Source: Pseudomonas sp. URMO17WK12:I11
GTDB lineage: Bacteria > Pseudomonadota > Gammaproteobacteria > Pseudomonadales > Pseudomonadaceae
NCBI RefSeq assembly: GCF_007677725.1
Contig: NZ_VEDF01000002.1
Location: forward strand, 496,001-560,000
DNA length: 64,000 nucleotides
Direction of reading: 5' to 3'
Position numbers and translations under genes: made by a program. The notes under the pieces are model-generated. The model ran no database searches. It had not been told where the DNA came from and worked only from the letters and a program-made list of their open reading frames with translations. How positions within the stretch are numbered: the stretch's first letter is position 1; each line of letters opens with the position of its first letter. This document shows, one piece after another, positions 56,210 through 64,000 of this stretch.

Positions 56210-57106
56210 ATGGCTCACGATCTTCCTCCACTCAATGCCTTGCGCGCCTTCGAGGCGACCGCCAGGTTCAACAGCGTCAGCCAAGCGGCTGAAGCGCTGC
56301 ATGTCACTCATGGTGCGGTCAGCCGGCAGATCAAGGTGCTCGAAGCAGACCTGGGCGTGGCCTTGTTCAGCAAGGAAGGGCGCGGCATCAAACTCACAGA
56401 TGCCGGTGTGCGTCTGCGCGATGCCTGCGCTGAAGCCTTCGATCGCCTGCGCAGTGTCTGCGGCGAGCTCAGCCGGGACGTCAGCGAGGCGCCGTTCGTG
56501 CTCGGCTGCTCAGGTAGTTTGCTGGCGCGCTGGTTCATTCCGCGTCTGGGGCGCTTGAAGGCAGACCTGCCGCAACTGCCGTTGCACCTGTCAGCAGGTG
56601 AAGGCGACCTGGACCCCCGCCGGCCTGGGCTCGACGCGTTGCTGGTGTACGCCGAGCCGCCATGGCCTGCCGACATGCAGGTGCATGTGCTCGCCCAGGA
56701 GCGTATCGGCCCGGTGCTCAGCCCCCGCTATCCAGGCTTCGAGCGCTTGCAGGCTGCACCGGCCACGGCCTTGCTGGACGAAGCGTTGCTGCACACCACC
56801 TCGCGCCCACAAGCCTGGCCGACGTGGGCGAGCGAGCAGGGATTGGCAACCGACGCGCTGCAATACGGTCAGGCCTTCGAGCATTTGTATTACCTGCTGG
56901 AAGCGGCGGTAGCCGGGCTGGGGGTTGCCATTGCGCCACAACCGTTGGTGGCTGACGACTTGCGTGCCGGGCGCCTGAGTGCGCCGTGGGGATTCACTCC
57001 AAGCCCTGCAGTGCTGGCATTGTGGGTGCCGCGGCGCGCCGCAGATGGGCGCGCCGAGCAGCTGGCGCAGTGGCTAAAAGCCGAACTGGCCAGGCAAGGT
57101 GCTTAG
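56210..57106 (+). CDS. trpI: LysR-family activator of trpBA, TrpI
   Basis: 298 residues. Activates trpBA in response to indole-3-glycerol phosphate in Pseudomonas. N-terminus [20 protein letters not shown] and helix-turn-helix [20 protein letters not shown], then a LysR effector domain. I use the ATG at 56210; an in-frame TTG 8 codons upstream would run through the operator-like palindrome. Convergent with the ElaB-like gene, with a 4-base overlap of their 3' ends. Confidence 0.93.
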   Translation: MAHDLPPLNALRAFEATARFNSVSQAAEALHVTHGAVSRQIKVLEADLGVALFSKEGRGIKLTDAGVRLRDACAEAFDRLRSVCGELSRDVSEAPFVLGCSGSLLARWFIPRLGRLKADLPQLPLHLSAGEGDLDPRRPGLDALLVYAEPPWPADMQVHVLAQERIGPVLSPRYPGFERLQAAPATALLDEALLHTTSRPQAWPTWASEQGLATDALQYGQAFEHLYYLLEAAVAGLGVAIAPQPLVADDLRAGRLSAPWGFTPSPAVLALWVPRRAADGRAEQLAQWLKAELARQGA

Positions 57107-57426
57107 CGGCGGTTGCACAGCAGGTAGGCAGCCAGCAGGCCCAGTGCGCCGATGGCGACGCCGGCGGTGGTGTAGGGGTGCTCTTGCGCGTAGTCGCGGG
57201 TGGCAATGCCGGTTTGGCGAGTGCGCTCTTTGACTTCCTCATAGGCGTCGCTGATCAGGCTGCGCGAGTGACGAAGCGCGGTTTCGGCGTTGCTGCGCAT
57301 TGCTTTCACTGATTTCTGGGTTTCCTCGGAAGCATCGTGCTTGAGGCTTTCCAGGCTCTTGAGGAGGCTTTCGATCTCCGCTTCCATGCTTTCCAGGGAC
57401 GTTTTACGCAGCGAGTTGCGGGGCAT
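57103..57426 (-). CDS. ElaB/YqjD-like DUF883 membrane-anchored protein
   Basis: 107 residues. Long charged amphipathic helical region (residues ~10-80, Glu/Lys/Ser rich) and a single C-terminal membrane helix ([18 protein letters not shown]) ending CNRR. This tail-anchored layout is that of the ElaB/YgaM/YqjD family, some of which bind stationary-phase ribosomes. The ATG at 57426 has GGAG upstream; a longer upstream frame is rejected. Divergent from dodecin. Confidence 0.88.
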   Translation of the reverse strand: MPRNSLRKTSLESMEAEIESLLKSLESLKHDASEETQKSVKAMRSNAETALRHSRSLISDAYEEVKERTRQTGIATRDYAQEHPYTTAGVAIGALGLLAAYLLCNRR

Positions 57427-57574
57427 GTTGACTCTCCTTTGCAGTATGGGCTGTACAAATTGCGACTGCCAAGCGAAGCGAAAGTGCGATCGAACTTTCA
57501 TTGCCTGCGACCGCTCGCAGGTAAACCAAGCCTGCGCTGCTAGGCTCAATTGCACGTACCCAAGGAGAGCGCTC

Positions 57575-57790
57575 ATGTCCGATCACCACACTTACAAGAA
57601 AGTCGAGCTGGTTGGCTCGTCGACCACCAGCATCGAGGAAGCGATCAACAACGCGCTGGCCGAAGCAGGCAAGAGCCTGGGCAATATGGAGTGGTTCGAG
57701 GTCACTGAAACCCGTGGCCATATTCAAGACAACCAAGTGGCCCATTTCCAGGTAACGCTGAAGGTCGGTTTCCGTATCGCCAACAGCTGA
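57575..57790 (+). CDS. Dodecin
   Basis: 71 residues: [20 protein letters not shown], then [12 protein letters not shown] and [11 protein letters not shown]. Small flavin-binding protein that forms a hollow dodecamer and stores or buffers riboflavin or FMN-type flavins. The WFEV tryptophan is the one that stacks on the flavin. AAGGAG lies upstream of the ATG at 57575. Followed by a terminator. Confidence 0.93.
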   Translation: MSDHHTYKKVELVGSSTTSIEEAINNALAEAGKSLGNMEWFEVTETRGHIQDNQVAHFQVTLKVGFRIANS

Positions 57791-57839
57791 AACACTCACG
57801 GGCTGGCAAGGCCCGGCGTGATGGCGTTATAACTCCGGA

Positions 57840-57869
57840 GGGCGCCTTGGCGGCGCCCTTTGTGTTTTT
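57840..57869 (+). terminator. Intrinsic terminator of dodecin
   Basis: Perfect stem GGGCGCC/GGCGCCC with a TTGGC loop, followed by TTTGTGTTTTT. It sits just upstream of the first DUF1161 gene. Confidence 0.8.
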
Positions 57870-57894
57870 CTCATCTGTACAAGGAATGCGATCG

Positions 57895-58116
57895 ATGATG
57901 AAACTGATGTTGGCGGCAGGGTTGATGGCAATCGCCGGCGGCGCCATGGCAGCGGGTAAACCGTGTGAGGAGCTCAAGGCTGAGATCGCCCAGAAGCTCG
58001 AACGCAAAGGCGTGCAGGGTTATACGCTGGAAGTGGTCGACAAGGGCGAGCCCGCTGGCAAGGTGGTGGGCAGCTGCGAGGCAGGCACCAAGGAAATCGT
58101 CTATCGACGCGGCTAG
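57895..58116 (+). CDS. DUF1161 periplasmic protein (copy 1)
   Basis: 73 residues from MMKLMLAAGLMAIAGGAMAA (signal peptide, cleavage likely after AMA). The mature part begins AGKPCEELKAEIAQKLERKG and ends VVGSCEAGTKEIVYRRG. Two cysteines, one near each end, could pair. Function unknown; DUF1161 proteins are small exported proteins of Proteobacteria. Start chosen by AAGGA spacing. A related copy lies at 59833. Confidence 0.85.
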   Translation: MMKLMLAAGLMAIAGGAMAAGKPCEELKAEIAQKLERKGVQGYTLEVVDKGEPAGKVVGSCEAGTKEIVYRRG

Positions 58117-58133
58117 AGCTGCAGTGGCCGGTT

Positions 58134-58157
58134 GCGGGCGAGCGCGGCGCTGCCCGC
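58134..58157. terminator. Hairpin between DUF1161 copy 1 and the LLM oxidoreductase
   Basis: GCGGGC and AGCG pair with CGCT and GCCCGC around a 3-base loop with one bulged G, in the 58-base convergent gap. No T-run. Confidence 0.5.
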
Positions 58158-58174
58158 CTCACCCGCACGTCCGA

Positions 58175-59179
58175 TCAGGCAGGCTTGAGCGCCTGGGCCA
58201 TCAGCTCATAGGACCTTACCCGGTCGGCATGCTCATACAGGTCGCTGGTGAAGATCAGCTCATCAGCGCCGGTTTGTTCCAGCAATACCTCAACCTTCGC
58301 TTTGACTTTTTCCGGGCTACCGATCATCGCCAGGCCCAGGAAACTGCCGACTGCATCGCGCTCATGGGGCAGCCACAGGCCATCCATGCTTGGCACCGGC
58401 GGCTTTTGCATCAGGCTCTGGCCACGAATCAGCGACAGGATGCGCTGATAAGTCGAGGTCGCCAGGTATTCGGCTTTCTCGTCGGTCTCGGCCACCACCA
58501 TCGGGATGCCCAGCATCACATAGGGCTTGGCCAAGGTAGTCGATGGCTTGAAGTGGTCGCGGTAGATGCGGATCGCCTCGTGCATGTAGCGCGGGGCGAA
58601 GTGCGAAGCAAAGGCGTAGGGCATGCCACGCATCCCTGCCAGCTGTGCGCTGAACAGGCTCGAACCCAACAGCCAGAGTGGCACCTCGGTGTCGTGGCCT
58701 GGCACGGCAATCACTTTTTGATCATCGGTGCGCGGGCCGAGATAGCGAGACAGTTCCTCGACGTCGTCCGGGAAGTCATCGGCGCTGCCGCTACGGTCAC
58801 GGCGCAGGGCGTGAGCTGTTAGCTGGTCCGAGCCCGGCGCGCGGCCCAGGCCCAGGTCGATTCGACCGGGATAGAGGCTGGCCAGGGTGCCGAACTGCTC
58901 GGCGATCACCAGCGGCGCGTGGTTGGGCAGCATGATGCCGCCAGAGCCGACGCGGATGCTCGAGGTGCCACCAGCCAGGTAACCGATCAGCACTGAAGTG
59001 GCCGAACTGGCGATACCGTCCATGTTGTGGTGCTCGGCCACCCAGAACCGGTTGTAGCCGAACCGTTCGGCATGTCGGGCCAGGTCCAGGGCGTTGTGCA
59101 GCGATTGTGCCGGGCCATGGTCGGCGCGCACCGGCACCAGGTCCAGGGCCGAGATTTTCAGGTCGTGCAGCTGGGTCAT
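58175..59179 (-). CDS. LLM-class (luciferase-like) flavin-dependent oxidoreductase
   Basis: 334 residues. (beta/alpha)8 bacterial luciferase-like fold. N-terminal [40 protein letters not shown] and [20 protein letters not shown] are typical of the MsnO8/YhbW group. It uses reduced flavin from a partner reductase; the substrate cannot be told from sequence. GGAGG lies upstream of the ATG. Confidence 0.88.
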   Translation of the reverse strand: MTQLHDLKISALDLVPVRADHGPAQSLHNALDLARHAERFGYNRFWVAEHHNMDGIASSATSVLIGYLAGGTSSIRVGSGGIMLPNHAPLVIAEQFGTLASLYPGRIDLGLGRAPGSDQLTAHALRRDRSGSADDFPDDVEELSRYLGPRTDDQKVIAVPGHDTEVPLWLLGSSLFSAQLAGMRGMPYAFASHFAPRYMHEAIRIYRDHFKPSTTLAKPYVMLGIPMVVAETDEKAEYLATSTYQRILSLIRGQSLMQKPPVPSMDGLWLPHERDAVGSFLGLAMIGSPEKVKAKVEVLLEQTGADELIFTSDLYEHADRVRSYELMAQALKPA

Positions 59180-59333
59180 TGCAGCCTCCGCAACAAGTGG
59201 TTGGCCCTCAGGCCCTAGTGACTCTCTATGGGCAGATTCGCTTAATTCAATCCTTGCCGTGCGATTGCTCTGAACTTGCCGTCAGCCAAGAGCCTCGAAA
59301 ATGAGGACAGACAACCCTACTACTGGAGTCATC

Positions 59334-59759
59334 ATGAAAAAGACAGCATCGGCGATCTGGCAGGGCGGCTTGAGAGATGGCAAAGGCCAGATCTCCACGC
59401 AAAGCGGCGCGCTCAAGCAGAATCCTTACGGCTTCAACACGCGCTTCGAAGATACCCCAGGCACCAACCCTGAAGAGCTGATCGGCGCTGCTCACGCCGG
59501 GTGCTTCTCGATGGCCCTGTCGATGATGCTGGGCGAGGCAGGTCTGACCCCAGAGCGCATCGACACCACCGCCGAGGTCACCCTCGACAAGCAAGACGAT
59601 GGCTTCGCCATCACTGCTGTGCACTTGATCCTCAAGGCCAAGGTGCCTGGTGCGAGCGAGGAGCAGTTCCTCGAGATCGCCAACAAGGCCAAGGCTGGCT
59701 GCCCGGTGTCCAAGGTGCTGAATGCGGAAATTAGCCTGGACGCTGCGCTGGTTGGATAA
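59334..59759 (+). CDS. OsmC-family peroxiredoxin
   Basis: 141 residues. Thiol peroxidase that detoxifies organic hydroperoxides; it may be osmotically induced like OsmC. The peroxidatic Cys57 is in AAHAGCFSMALS and the resolving Cys123 in AGCPVSKVLNAEI. The ATG at 59334 has GGAG upstream. Divergent from the LLM oxidoreductase; the 154-base gap between them should hold both promoters. Confidence 0.92.
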   Translation: MKKTASAIWQGGLRDGKGQISTQSGALKQNPYGFNTRFEDTPGTNPEELIGAAHAGCFSMALSMMLGEAGLTPERIDTTAEVTLDKQDDGFAITAVHLILKAKVPGASEEQFLEIANKAKAGCPVSKVLNAEISLDAALVG

Positions 59760-59832
59760 ACCGCGCAACGGTGGTTGCTTGTTGTAGTCTAACGACTGTC
59801 GGCAGCGCTGCTGCCTTTTCAGGAGCCGTTTC

Positions 59833-60066
59833 ATGATTCGCGTGGCAATCACCGTGCTGGCTTCGCTTATGGCCACTTCTGCACTGGCGGCGGTCAAACC
59901 GTGCGAAGCGCTCAAGGCTGAGATCGAAGCCAAGATCCAGGCCCAAGGTGTGCCCTCCTACACCTTGGAAATCGTGCCGAACGCCGAGGTCACGGACCAG
60001 AACATGGTCGTTGGCAGCTGCGATGGCGGCACCAGGAAGATCATCTATCAGAAAAACGATCGATGA
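59833..60066 (+). CDS. DUF1161 periplasmic protein (copy 2)
   Basis: 77 residues. Signal peptide MIRVAITVLASLMATSALAA, then a mature part related to copy 1 at 57895: VKPCEALKAEIEAKIQAQG, YTLEIVP and VVGSCDGGTRKIIYQ. The Cys pair is conserved. Function unknown. Tandem duplication of an exported small protein with three genes between the copies. 73 bases after osmC-like gene and on the same strand. Confidence 0.85.
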   Translation: MIRVAITVLASLMATSALAAVKPCEALKAEIEAKIQAQGVPSYTLEIVPNAEVTDQNMVVGSCDGGTRKIIYQKNDR

Positions 60067-60077
60067 TATGAAAGCGA

Positions 60078-60116
60078 ATGAAGCACCAGGGCCGCGATGC
60101 GGCCCTGGTGCTTCAT
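60078..60116. terminator. 18-bp perfect hairpin between DUF1161 copy 2 and a lipoprotein gene
   Basis: Arms at 60078-60095 and 60099-60116 are perfectly complementary over 18 bp with a 3-base GAT loop. The right arm includes the stop codon of the convergent lipoprotein gene. No T-run on either strand. Probably a bidirectional hairpin terminator or RNA-stability element. Confidence 0.7.
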
Positions 60117-60526
60117 GGGATGCAGAACACTTCGCTCGGTTCGTTGACCAGCACGTTGCGCCTGCCGTCATACAGCAGTACCTGCGGCTCCATCACGGGG
60201 GCTCGAGCCTCCAGGCGATAGCGCTCCCCGGCTTTGAAGTCGGCGTAGCGCACCGTCAGGTAACAGGTGCGGTCCCTGGGCTGGGTCATCATGCCGCCGC
60301 CGTAGATCTCATAATCGAAACGCACGACCAGTTCATGCTTGCCAGGGGTTACCTGAAAATAGCGACCGTCGTCCAGACGCTGGCCATCCAGGCGATCGGC
60401 CATGATCACCCGGCCGGGGGTCATGGTGAACAGGTCGATCCAGGCCTGCTTGGGGTCGACCGGGGGCAATGGGCTGGCGCAAGCCCCTAGTGCACTCAAG
60501 GCCATCAGCATCATGGGCTGGCGCAT
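60113..60526 (-). CDS. Putative outer-membrane lipoprotein (sibling A)
   Basis: 137 residues. Lipoprotein signal peptide MRQPMMLMALSALGACASPL, lipobox Cys at residue 15. The mature part shows DPKQAWIDL, RYFQVTPGKHELVVRFDYEI and a C-terminal ADFKAGERYRLEARAP. No known catalytic motif. It shares length and these motifs with the neighbouring lipoprotein at 60582, so the two are paralogues. ATG at 60526 has GGAGA upstream. Function unknown. Confidence 0.8.
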   Translation of the reverse strand: MRQPMMLMALSALGACASPLPPVDPKQAWIDLFTMTPGRVIMADRLDGQRLDDGRYFQVTPGKHELVVRFDYEIYGGGMMTQPRDRTCYLTVRYADFKAGERYRLEARAPVMEPQVLLYDGRRNVLVNEPSEVFCIP

Positions 60527-60581
60527 GGCATTTCTCCGGCGTGCGGTACACAAGCTACAAGCATAGTCCTGTTTACCTGCC

Positions 60582-60995
60582 TCAGGTGCGCTGGCAACCG
60601 GCCGGTGCACCCTGGCCCAGGAGTTTTTGCTGTTGGTCATACAGCTTGACCCATGGACGAAAACCGATGCTGCCAGCCTGCAACTGATAGCGCTGGCCTG
60701 CGTTGAAATCCTTGAAGCTCAGTTTGACCTGGCAGTCGCGCCACAACGGGGCCTCGACCGGGCCAATGTTGCTGGGAGCGACCGGAAATTGATAGCGCAC
60801 GGTCAGTTCGTGGCCGCCCGGCTGCACCTCGAAATACCGGCTGTCGGCCCAGTCACGCTCATCCACCTGCAGTGCATGCAGCGAAGTGTCGTCATTGGGT
60901 GTCAAGTCTACCCAGGCTTGATTGGGGTCTGGGTCAGGCAGGGTCGAGCAGGCAGAAATCAACAATATCGAGCTACTGAGCAACAGGGCACGCAT
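60582..60995 (-). CDS. Putative outer-membrane lipoprotein (sibling B)
   Basis: 137 residues, the same length as sibling A. Signal peptide MRALLLSSSILLISACSTL with lipobox Cys16. Mature part: DPNQAWVDL, RYFEVQPGGHELTVRYQFPV, CQVKLSFKDFNAGQRYQLQA and LYDQQQKLL, aligning with sibling A along its length. Lies 55 bases upstream of sibling A on the same strand and divergent from the aminopeptidase gene. Function unknown. Confidence 0.8.
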   Translation of the reverse strand: MRALLLSSSILLISACSTLPDPDPNQAWVDLTPNDDTSLHALQVDERDWADSRYFEVQPGGHELTVRYQFPVAPSNIGPVEAPLWRDCQVKLSFKDFNAGQRYQLQAGSIGFRPWVKLYDQQQKLLGQGAPAGCQRT

Positions 60996-61062
60996 GGCGA
61001 AACTCCCCCTTGGCGAGATAGGCTTGGGGCGCATTGGCCATGAGCGGGTTGAAAAGCGCCAG

Positions 61063-62145
61063 ATGGATCTTTCATGTTGTCTGAAGTACTCAGGCCCCGG
61101 GCCACTCGACCGCCTTTTCAGGTACTTGGTTCCGCTGTCAGTCGCCTTTCTGCTGAGCGGCTGCGGCACTGCCGGTTACTACGCTCAGCTGACCGAGGGG
61201 CAGTGGCAGTTGCTACGCGCGCGTCAGCCGGTGGACCAGGTGCTCGCCGACCCTGCCACCAGCGCGCAGTTGCGGGCGCGTCTGCGGCATGCCGAAGAGG
61301 CACGGGCATTCGCCAGCGAACAGCTGAAATTGCCCGACAACCGCAGCTATCGGTTGTACGCCGACCTCAAGCGTCCTTACGTGGTCTGGAACGTCTTCGC
61401 TACCCCGGAATTGTCGTTGCAGCCGGTGACGCATTGCTTCCCCATTGCCGGTTGCGTGGCCTACCGGGGCTATTATCGCCAAGGTGCCGCGCGCGGTGCG
61501 GCGGCCCTGATGCGTGAGCAGGGCTTGGACGTGTACGTCAGCGGCGTCGAGGCCTATTCGACCCTGGGCTGGTTCGATGACCCCATTCTGTCGTCCATGC
61601 TGGGCTGGGGTGATGAGCGTCTTGCCACGTTGATTTTCCATGAGCTGGCCCACCAGCGCGTGTACGTGCAGGACGACACCGCGTTCAACGAGTCGTTTGC
61701 CACCTTCGTCGAGCAGCAAGGCACGCAGCAATGGCGCGCCGCCCGCGGCCTTGGGGCATCCGACCCGGCGCAGTTGCAGCAGCGTGAACAGTTCACCCGC
61801 CTGGTGCTGGCCACCCGCGAGCGCCTGCAGACTCTGTATTCGGGAACCTTGACTGCTGCGCAGAAACGCCAGGCCAAGCACGCCGAGTTCGAGCGTCTGC
61901 GCCACCGTTATCAACAGCTGCGCGACAGCCAGTGGCATGGCGACAGGCGCTACGACGCCTGGATGTATGGCCCGCTGAACAACGCCAAGCTGCTGCCGTT
62001 TGGCTTGTATGACCAGTGGGTGCCGGCCTTCGCGGCGTTGTTCCGCGAGGTGGATGGTGATTGGACGCTGTTCTATCAGCGCGTCGAGCAACTGGCACGC
62101 TTGCCGGCGCGACAAAGGATGGCAGCGCTACAGAAACGGCTGTGA
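61063..62145 (+). CDS. Predicted lipoprotein aminopeptidase
   Basis: About 360 residues. Signal segment ending PLSVAFLLSGCGTAGYYAQL gives a lipobox Cys. The zinc peptidase motif HELAHQRVYVQDDTAFNESF contains HELAH (two His ligands and catalytic Glu) and a downstream Glu in NESFATFVEQQG as a third ligand. This matches the predicted aminopeptidase family (COG4324). The start is uncertain: I use ATG 61063, though ATG 60994 is an alternative and the ribosome site is weak. Substrate unknown. Confidence 0.8.
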   Translation: MDLSCCLKYSGPGPLDRLFRYLVPLSVAFLLSGCGTAGYYAQLTEGQWQLLRARQPVDQVLADPATSAQLRARLRHAEEARAFASEQLKLPDNRSYRLYADLKRPYVVWNVFATPELSLQPVTHCFPIAGCVAYRGYYRQGAARGAAALMREQGLDVYVSGVEAYSTLGWFDDPILSSMLGWGDERLATLIFHELAHQRVYVQDDTAFNESFATFVEQQGTQQWRAARGLGASDPAQLQQREQFTRLVLATRERLQTLYSGTLTAAQKRQAKHAEFERLRHRYQQLRDSQWHGDRRYDAWMYGPLNNAKLLPFGLYDQWVPAFAALFREVDGDWTLFYQRVEQLARLPARQRMAALQKRL

Positions 62146-62151
62146 AGCGCT

Positions 62152-62182
62152 GCAGTGGGCTGCACGGGCAGCCGGCCACTGC
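62152..62182. terminator. Hairpin between the aminopeptidase and HAD phosphatase genes
   Basis: GCAGTGG with CCACTGC outside and GCTGC with GCAGC inside, with an unpaired CGG on one side. It lies in the 38-base convergent gap and ends 2 bases before the HAD stop codon. Confidence 0.5.
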
Positions 62183-62183
62183 C

Positions 62184-62831
62184 TCAGCCCTTGAAGGCCT
62201 CATGCAGGTCGACCAGGGTCGCGAAGTGAAACGCCGGCGCTTCGGCTTGCAGCTCTGCATGGCTGCCAAACCCATAGCCCACCGCCACCGCCTGCAAACC
62301 GTTGCTGCGCGCGCCGATCAGGTCATGCTTGCGATCGCCGATCATCAGCGTCTGCGCCGGATCGAGCCGCTCTTCATCCAGCAGGTGACGGATCAGCTCG
62401 ACCTTGTTGGTGCGCGTGCCGTCCAGTTCACTGCCGTAGATCACCTTGAAATGGTGATCGAAGGCGAAGTGCCGGGCAATTTCGCGGGCGAACTCCCACG
62501 GTTTGGATGTCGCGATGTACAGCGTGCGGCCTTGGGCGCCGAGCGTTTCGAGCAGCTGCGGGACGCCTTCGAACACCTGGTTTTCGTACAGGCCGGTAAC
62601 CCGGAAACGTTCACGGTAGAAATTGACCGCCTGCCAGGCCTTGGCCTCATCGAATCCGTAGAACTGCATGAAGGCCTGCAGCAGCGGCGGGCCGATGAAA
62701 TGTTCGAGGCGGGTAAGGTCGGGCTCGTCGATACCGAGTTTGGCCAGGGCGTACTGAATGGAACGGGTAATGCCCAGGCGCGGGTCGGTCAGGGTGCCGT
62801 CGAGGTCGAACAGGATGTTTTGCTGATGCAT
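62184..62831 (-). CDS. HAD-family hydrolase (phosphoglycolate phosphatase-like)
   Basis: 215 residues. HAD motif I ILFDLDGTLTDPRLGIT (two catalytic Asp), motif II IATSKP, motif III Lys in RTNKVELI, and motif IV MIGDRKHDLIGARSNG. The alpha-helical cap domain covers residues ~20-80. The layout fits Gph or 5'-nucleotidase-type phosphatases; the substrate is not determined. No strong ribosome site precedes the ATG. Confidence 0.85.
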   Translation of the reverse strand: MHQQNILFDLDGTLTDPRLGITRSIQYALAKLGIDEPDLTRLEHFIGPPLLQAFMQFYGFDEAKAWQAVNFYRERFRVTGLYENQVFEGVPQLLETLGAQGRTLYIATSKPWEFAREIARHFAFDHHFKVIYGSELDGTRTNKVELIRHLLDEERLDPAQTLMIGDRKHDLIGARSNGLQAVAVGYGFGSHAELQAEAPAFHFATLVDLHEAFKG

Positions 62832-62896
62832 GTGAGGAGATCCACTTCAATGCTGCGGGCCTTGGCACGGGTGATCCGGCGGGCCCGCCAATGCAG

Positions 62897-63445
62897 TCAT
62901 TCAGGTTGGTCGTAGCCTTCGGCCAGGTGCTGATCCTTGAGCTTGACGTAGTTGTCGGCGCTGTAGCTGAAAAAGGCGCGTTCCTTGTCATTCAACAGCC
63001 GGGCCTGCCTGACCGGGCTGCCCATGTACAGGTACCCGCTGACCAGGCGCTTGCCGGGCGGCACCAGGCTGCCGGCGCCGATGACCACTTCATCCTCGAC
63101 AATGGCGCCATCCATGATGGTGCTGCCCATGCCCACCAGGATGCGATTGCCCAGGGTGCAGCCGTGCAGCATGACCTTGTGACCAATGGTCACCTCGTCG
63201 CCGATGATCAGCGCAAAGCCGTCGGGATTGAAAGGCCCGGCATGGGTGATGTGCAGCACGCTGGCGTCCTGCACGCTGGTGCGCGCACCGATGCGGATAC
63301 GCTGCATATCGCCGCGAATCACCGTCAGCGGCCAGACAGAGCTGTCTTCGCCGATCTCCACATCGCCCAGGATGACCGCCGAACGGTCGACGAATACCCG
63401 TGGTGCCAGTTTCGGCGTGTGTTGCTGGAAGCTGCGAATGGCCAT
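62897..63445 (-). CDS. Gamma-class carbonic anhydrase-like protein
   Basis: 182 residues. Left-handed beta-helix of hexapeptide repeats. Zinc-site candidates are His in SVLHITHAGP and the two His in IGHKVMLHGCTLGN. This is the gamma-CA/PaaY/YrdA branch, some members of which have acyltransferase roles and lack CA activity. I start at MAIRSFQQHTP (63445); MRDAI five codons upstream is an equal alternative. Divergent from prlC. Confidence 0.85.
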   Translation of the reverse strand: MAIRSFQQHTPKLAPRVFVDRSAVILGDVEIGEDSSVWPLTVIRGDMQRIRIGARTSVQDASVLHITHAGPFNPDGFALIIGDEVTIGHKVMLHGCTLGNRILVGMGSTIMDGAIVEDEVVIGAGSLVPPGKRLVSGYLYMGSPVRQARLLNDKERAFFSYSADNYVKLKDQHLAEGYDQPE

Positions 63446-63547
63446 GATAGCGTCTCTCATCTGTACCGATAGGCAGCCTGCCTGCTGCGGTCGGCATCGA
63501 TTGTAATTAAGATGGGGTAGTGTTTCTTCTGCCAAGGTATCCGAACC

Positions 63548-64000
63548 GTGAGTGCGAACAACCCACTTCTGCAGTCCTACGATCTGCCGCCCTTCTCGCA
63601 AATCCGTGCCGAACACGTGTTGCCGGCGATCGAAACGATCCTGGCCGACAACCGTAAAGCCATCGCCGAGATCCTCGAGCAACAGGGCAGCAACCCTACC
63701 TGGTCCGGCCTGGTGCTGGCCATGGACGAACTCAACGACCGTTTGGGCGCCGCCTGGAGCCCGGTCAGCCACCTCAATGCGGTGTGCAACAGCAAGGCGC
63801 TGCGCGAGGCCTATGAGTCCTGCCTGCCTGCCCTGAGCGCCTACTCTACCGAATTGGGCCAGAACCGTGCGCTGTTCGAAGCCTACCAGGCGCTGGCCAC
63901 CAGCCCACAGGCCGAACAGTTCGATGTGGCGCAGAAAACCATTCTTGAGCATGCCCTGCGTGATTTCCGCTTGTCGGGCATCGACCTGCCGGCCGACAAA
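63548..64000 (+). CDS. prlC: Oligopeptidase A (partial, N-terminal part)
   Basis: First 151 residues only; the rest lies outside the window, including the HEFGH zinc motif. GTG start with AAGG upstream. N-terminus MSANNPLLQSYDLPPFSQIR and the M3-family helical segments (RAEHVLPAIETILADNRKAI and NPTWSGLVLAMDELNDRLG) match oligopeptidase A. Degrades signal peptides and cytoplasmic peptides. Coding frame is open to the window edge. Confidence 0.93.
   Translation, partial: MSANNPLLQSYDLPPFSQIRAEHVLPAIETILADNRKAIAEILEQQGSNPTWSGLVLAMDELNDRLGAAWSPVSHLNAVCNSKALREAYESCLPALSAYSTELGQNRALFEAYQALATSPQAEQFDVAQKTILEHALRDFRLSGIDLPADK

Overview
The window is a chromosomal origin region of a fluorescent Pseudomonas, most like the P. 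putida group. The reasons are the gene order glmS-glmU-atp-parBA-rsmG-mnmG-mnmE-yidCD-rnpA-rpmH | dnaA-dnaN-recF-gyrB, the high GC content, the family-typical proteins throughout, and trpBA next to a divergent trpI. Apart from the two end genes (glmS and prlC, both cut by the window edge) every gene looks intact. I saw no rRNA, tRNA, insertion sequence, prophage or CRISPR array.

Layout. (1) 1-12.1 kb, minus strand: partial glmS, a DeoR-type regulator, glmU, the full ATP synthase operon atpIBEFHAGDC, and parA-parB. (2) 12.1-19.1 kb, minus strand: rsmG-mnmG, a 0.5 kb gene-free DnaA-box region, mnmE, and the membrane/RNA block yidC-yidD-rnpA-rpmH. (3) 19.13-19.71 kb: the replication origin, with an AT-rich segment and eight DnaA boxes. 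(4) 19.7-25.9 kb, plus strand: dnaA-dnaN-recF-gyrB. Three parS-type palindromes lie in and just after recF-gyrB, and ParA/ParB are encoded on the other side of the origin. (5) 26.1-30.6 kb: a sulfide/persulfide module made of a FisR-like sigma-54 activator divergent from a persulfide dioxygenase, a sulfide:quinone oxidoreductase and a TauE-type exporter. (6) 30.6-35.0 kb: a LysR regulator divergent from a GMC oxidoreductase and an MHS-type transporter, substrate unknown. (7) 35.2-49.6 kb: housekeeping genes for lipid, heptose, glycyl-tRNA, DNA repair, lipid A, K+ uptake, rRNA and tRNA modification, formylation/deformylation and haem, followed by aroE. (8) 50.5-54.0 kb: a choline-sulfate module (choline sulfatase, substrate-binding protein, LysR regulator). 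(9) 54.1-57.1 kb: trpB-trpA and trpI. (10) 57.1-64 kb: small stress or envelope proteins (ElaB-like, dodecin, two DUF1161 proteins, an OsmC peroxiredoxin, two sibling lipoproteins), a luciferase-like monooxygenase, a predicted lipoprotein aminopeptidase, a HAD phosphatase, a gamma-carbonic anhydrase and the start of prlC.

Most of the window is conserved core genome and I do not see a clearly new multi-gene system. The strongest unexplained signals are in non-coding DNA. The mnmG-mnmE gap carries a 34/42-identical copy of the left edge of oriC within a similar DnaA-box landscape. The exact 9-mer TTATCCACA occurs at least 18 further times in either orientation outside the two origin-like gaps, mostly inside genes. 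A ladder of ACTGCCA repeats lies upstream of the persulfide dioxygenase, and paired palindromes lie between the LysR and GMC genes.
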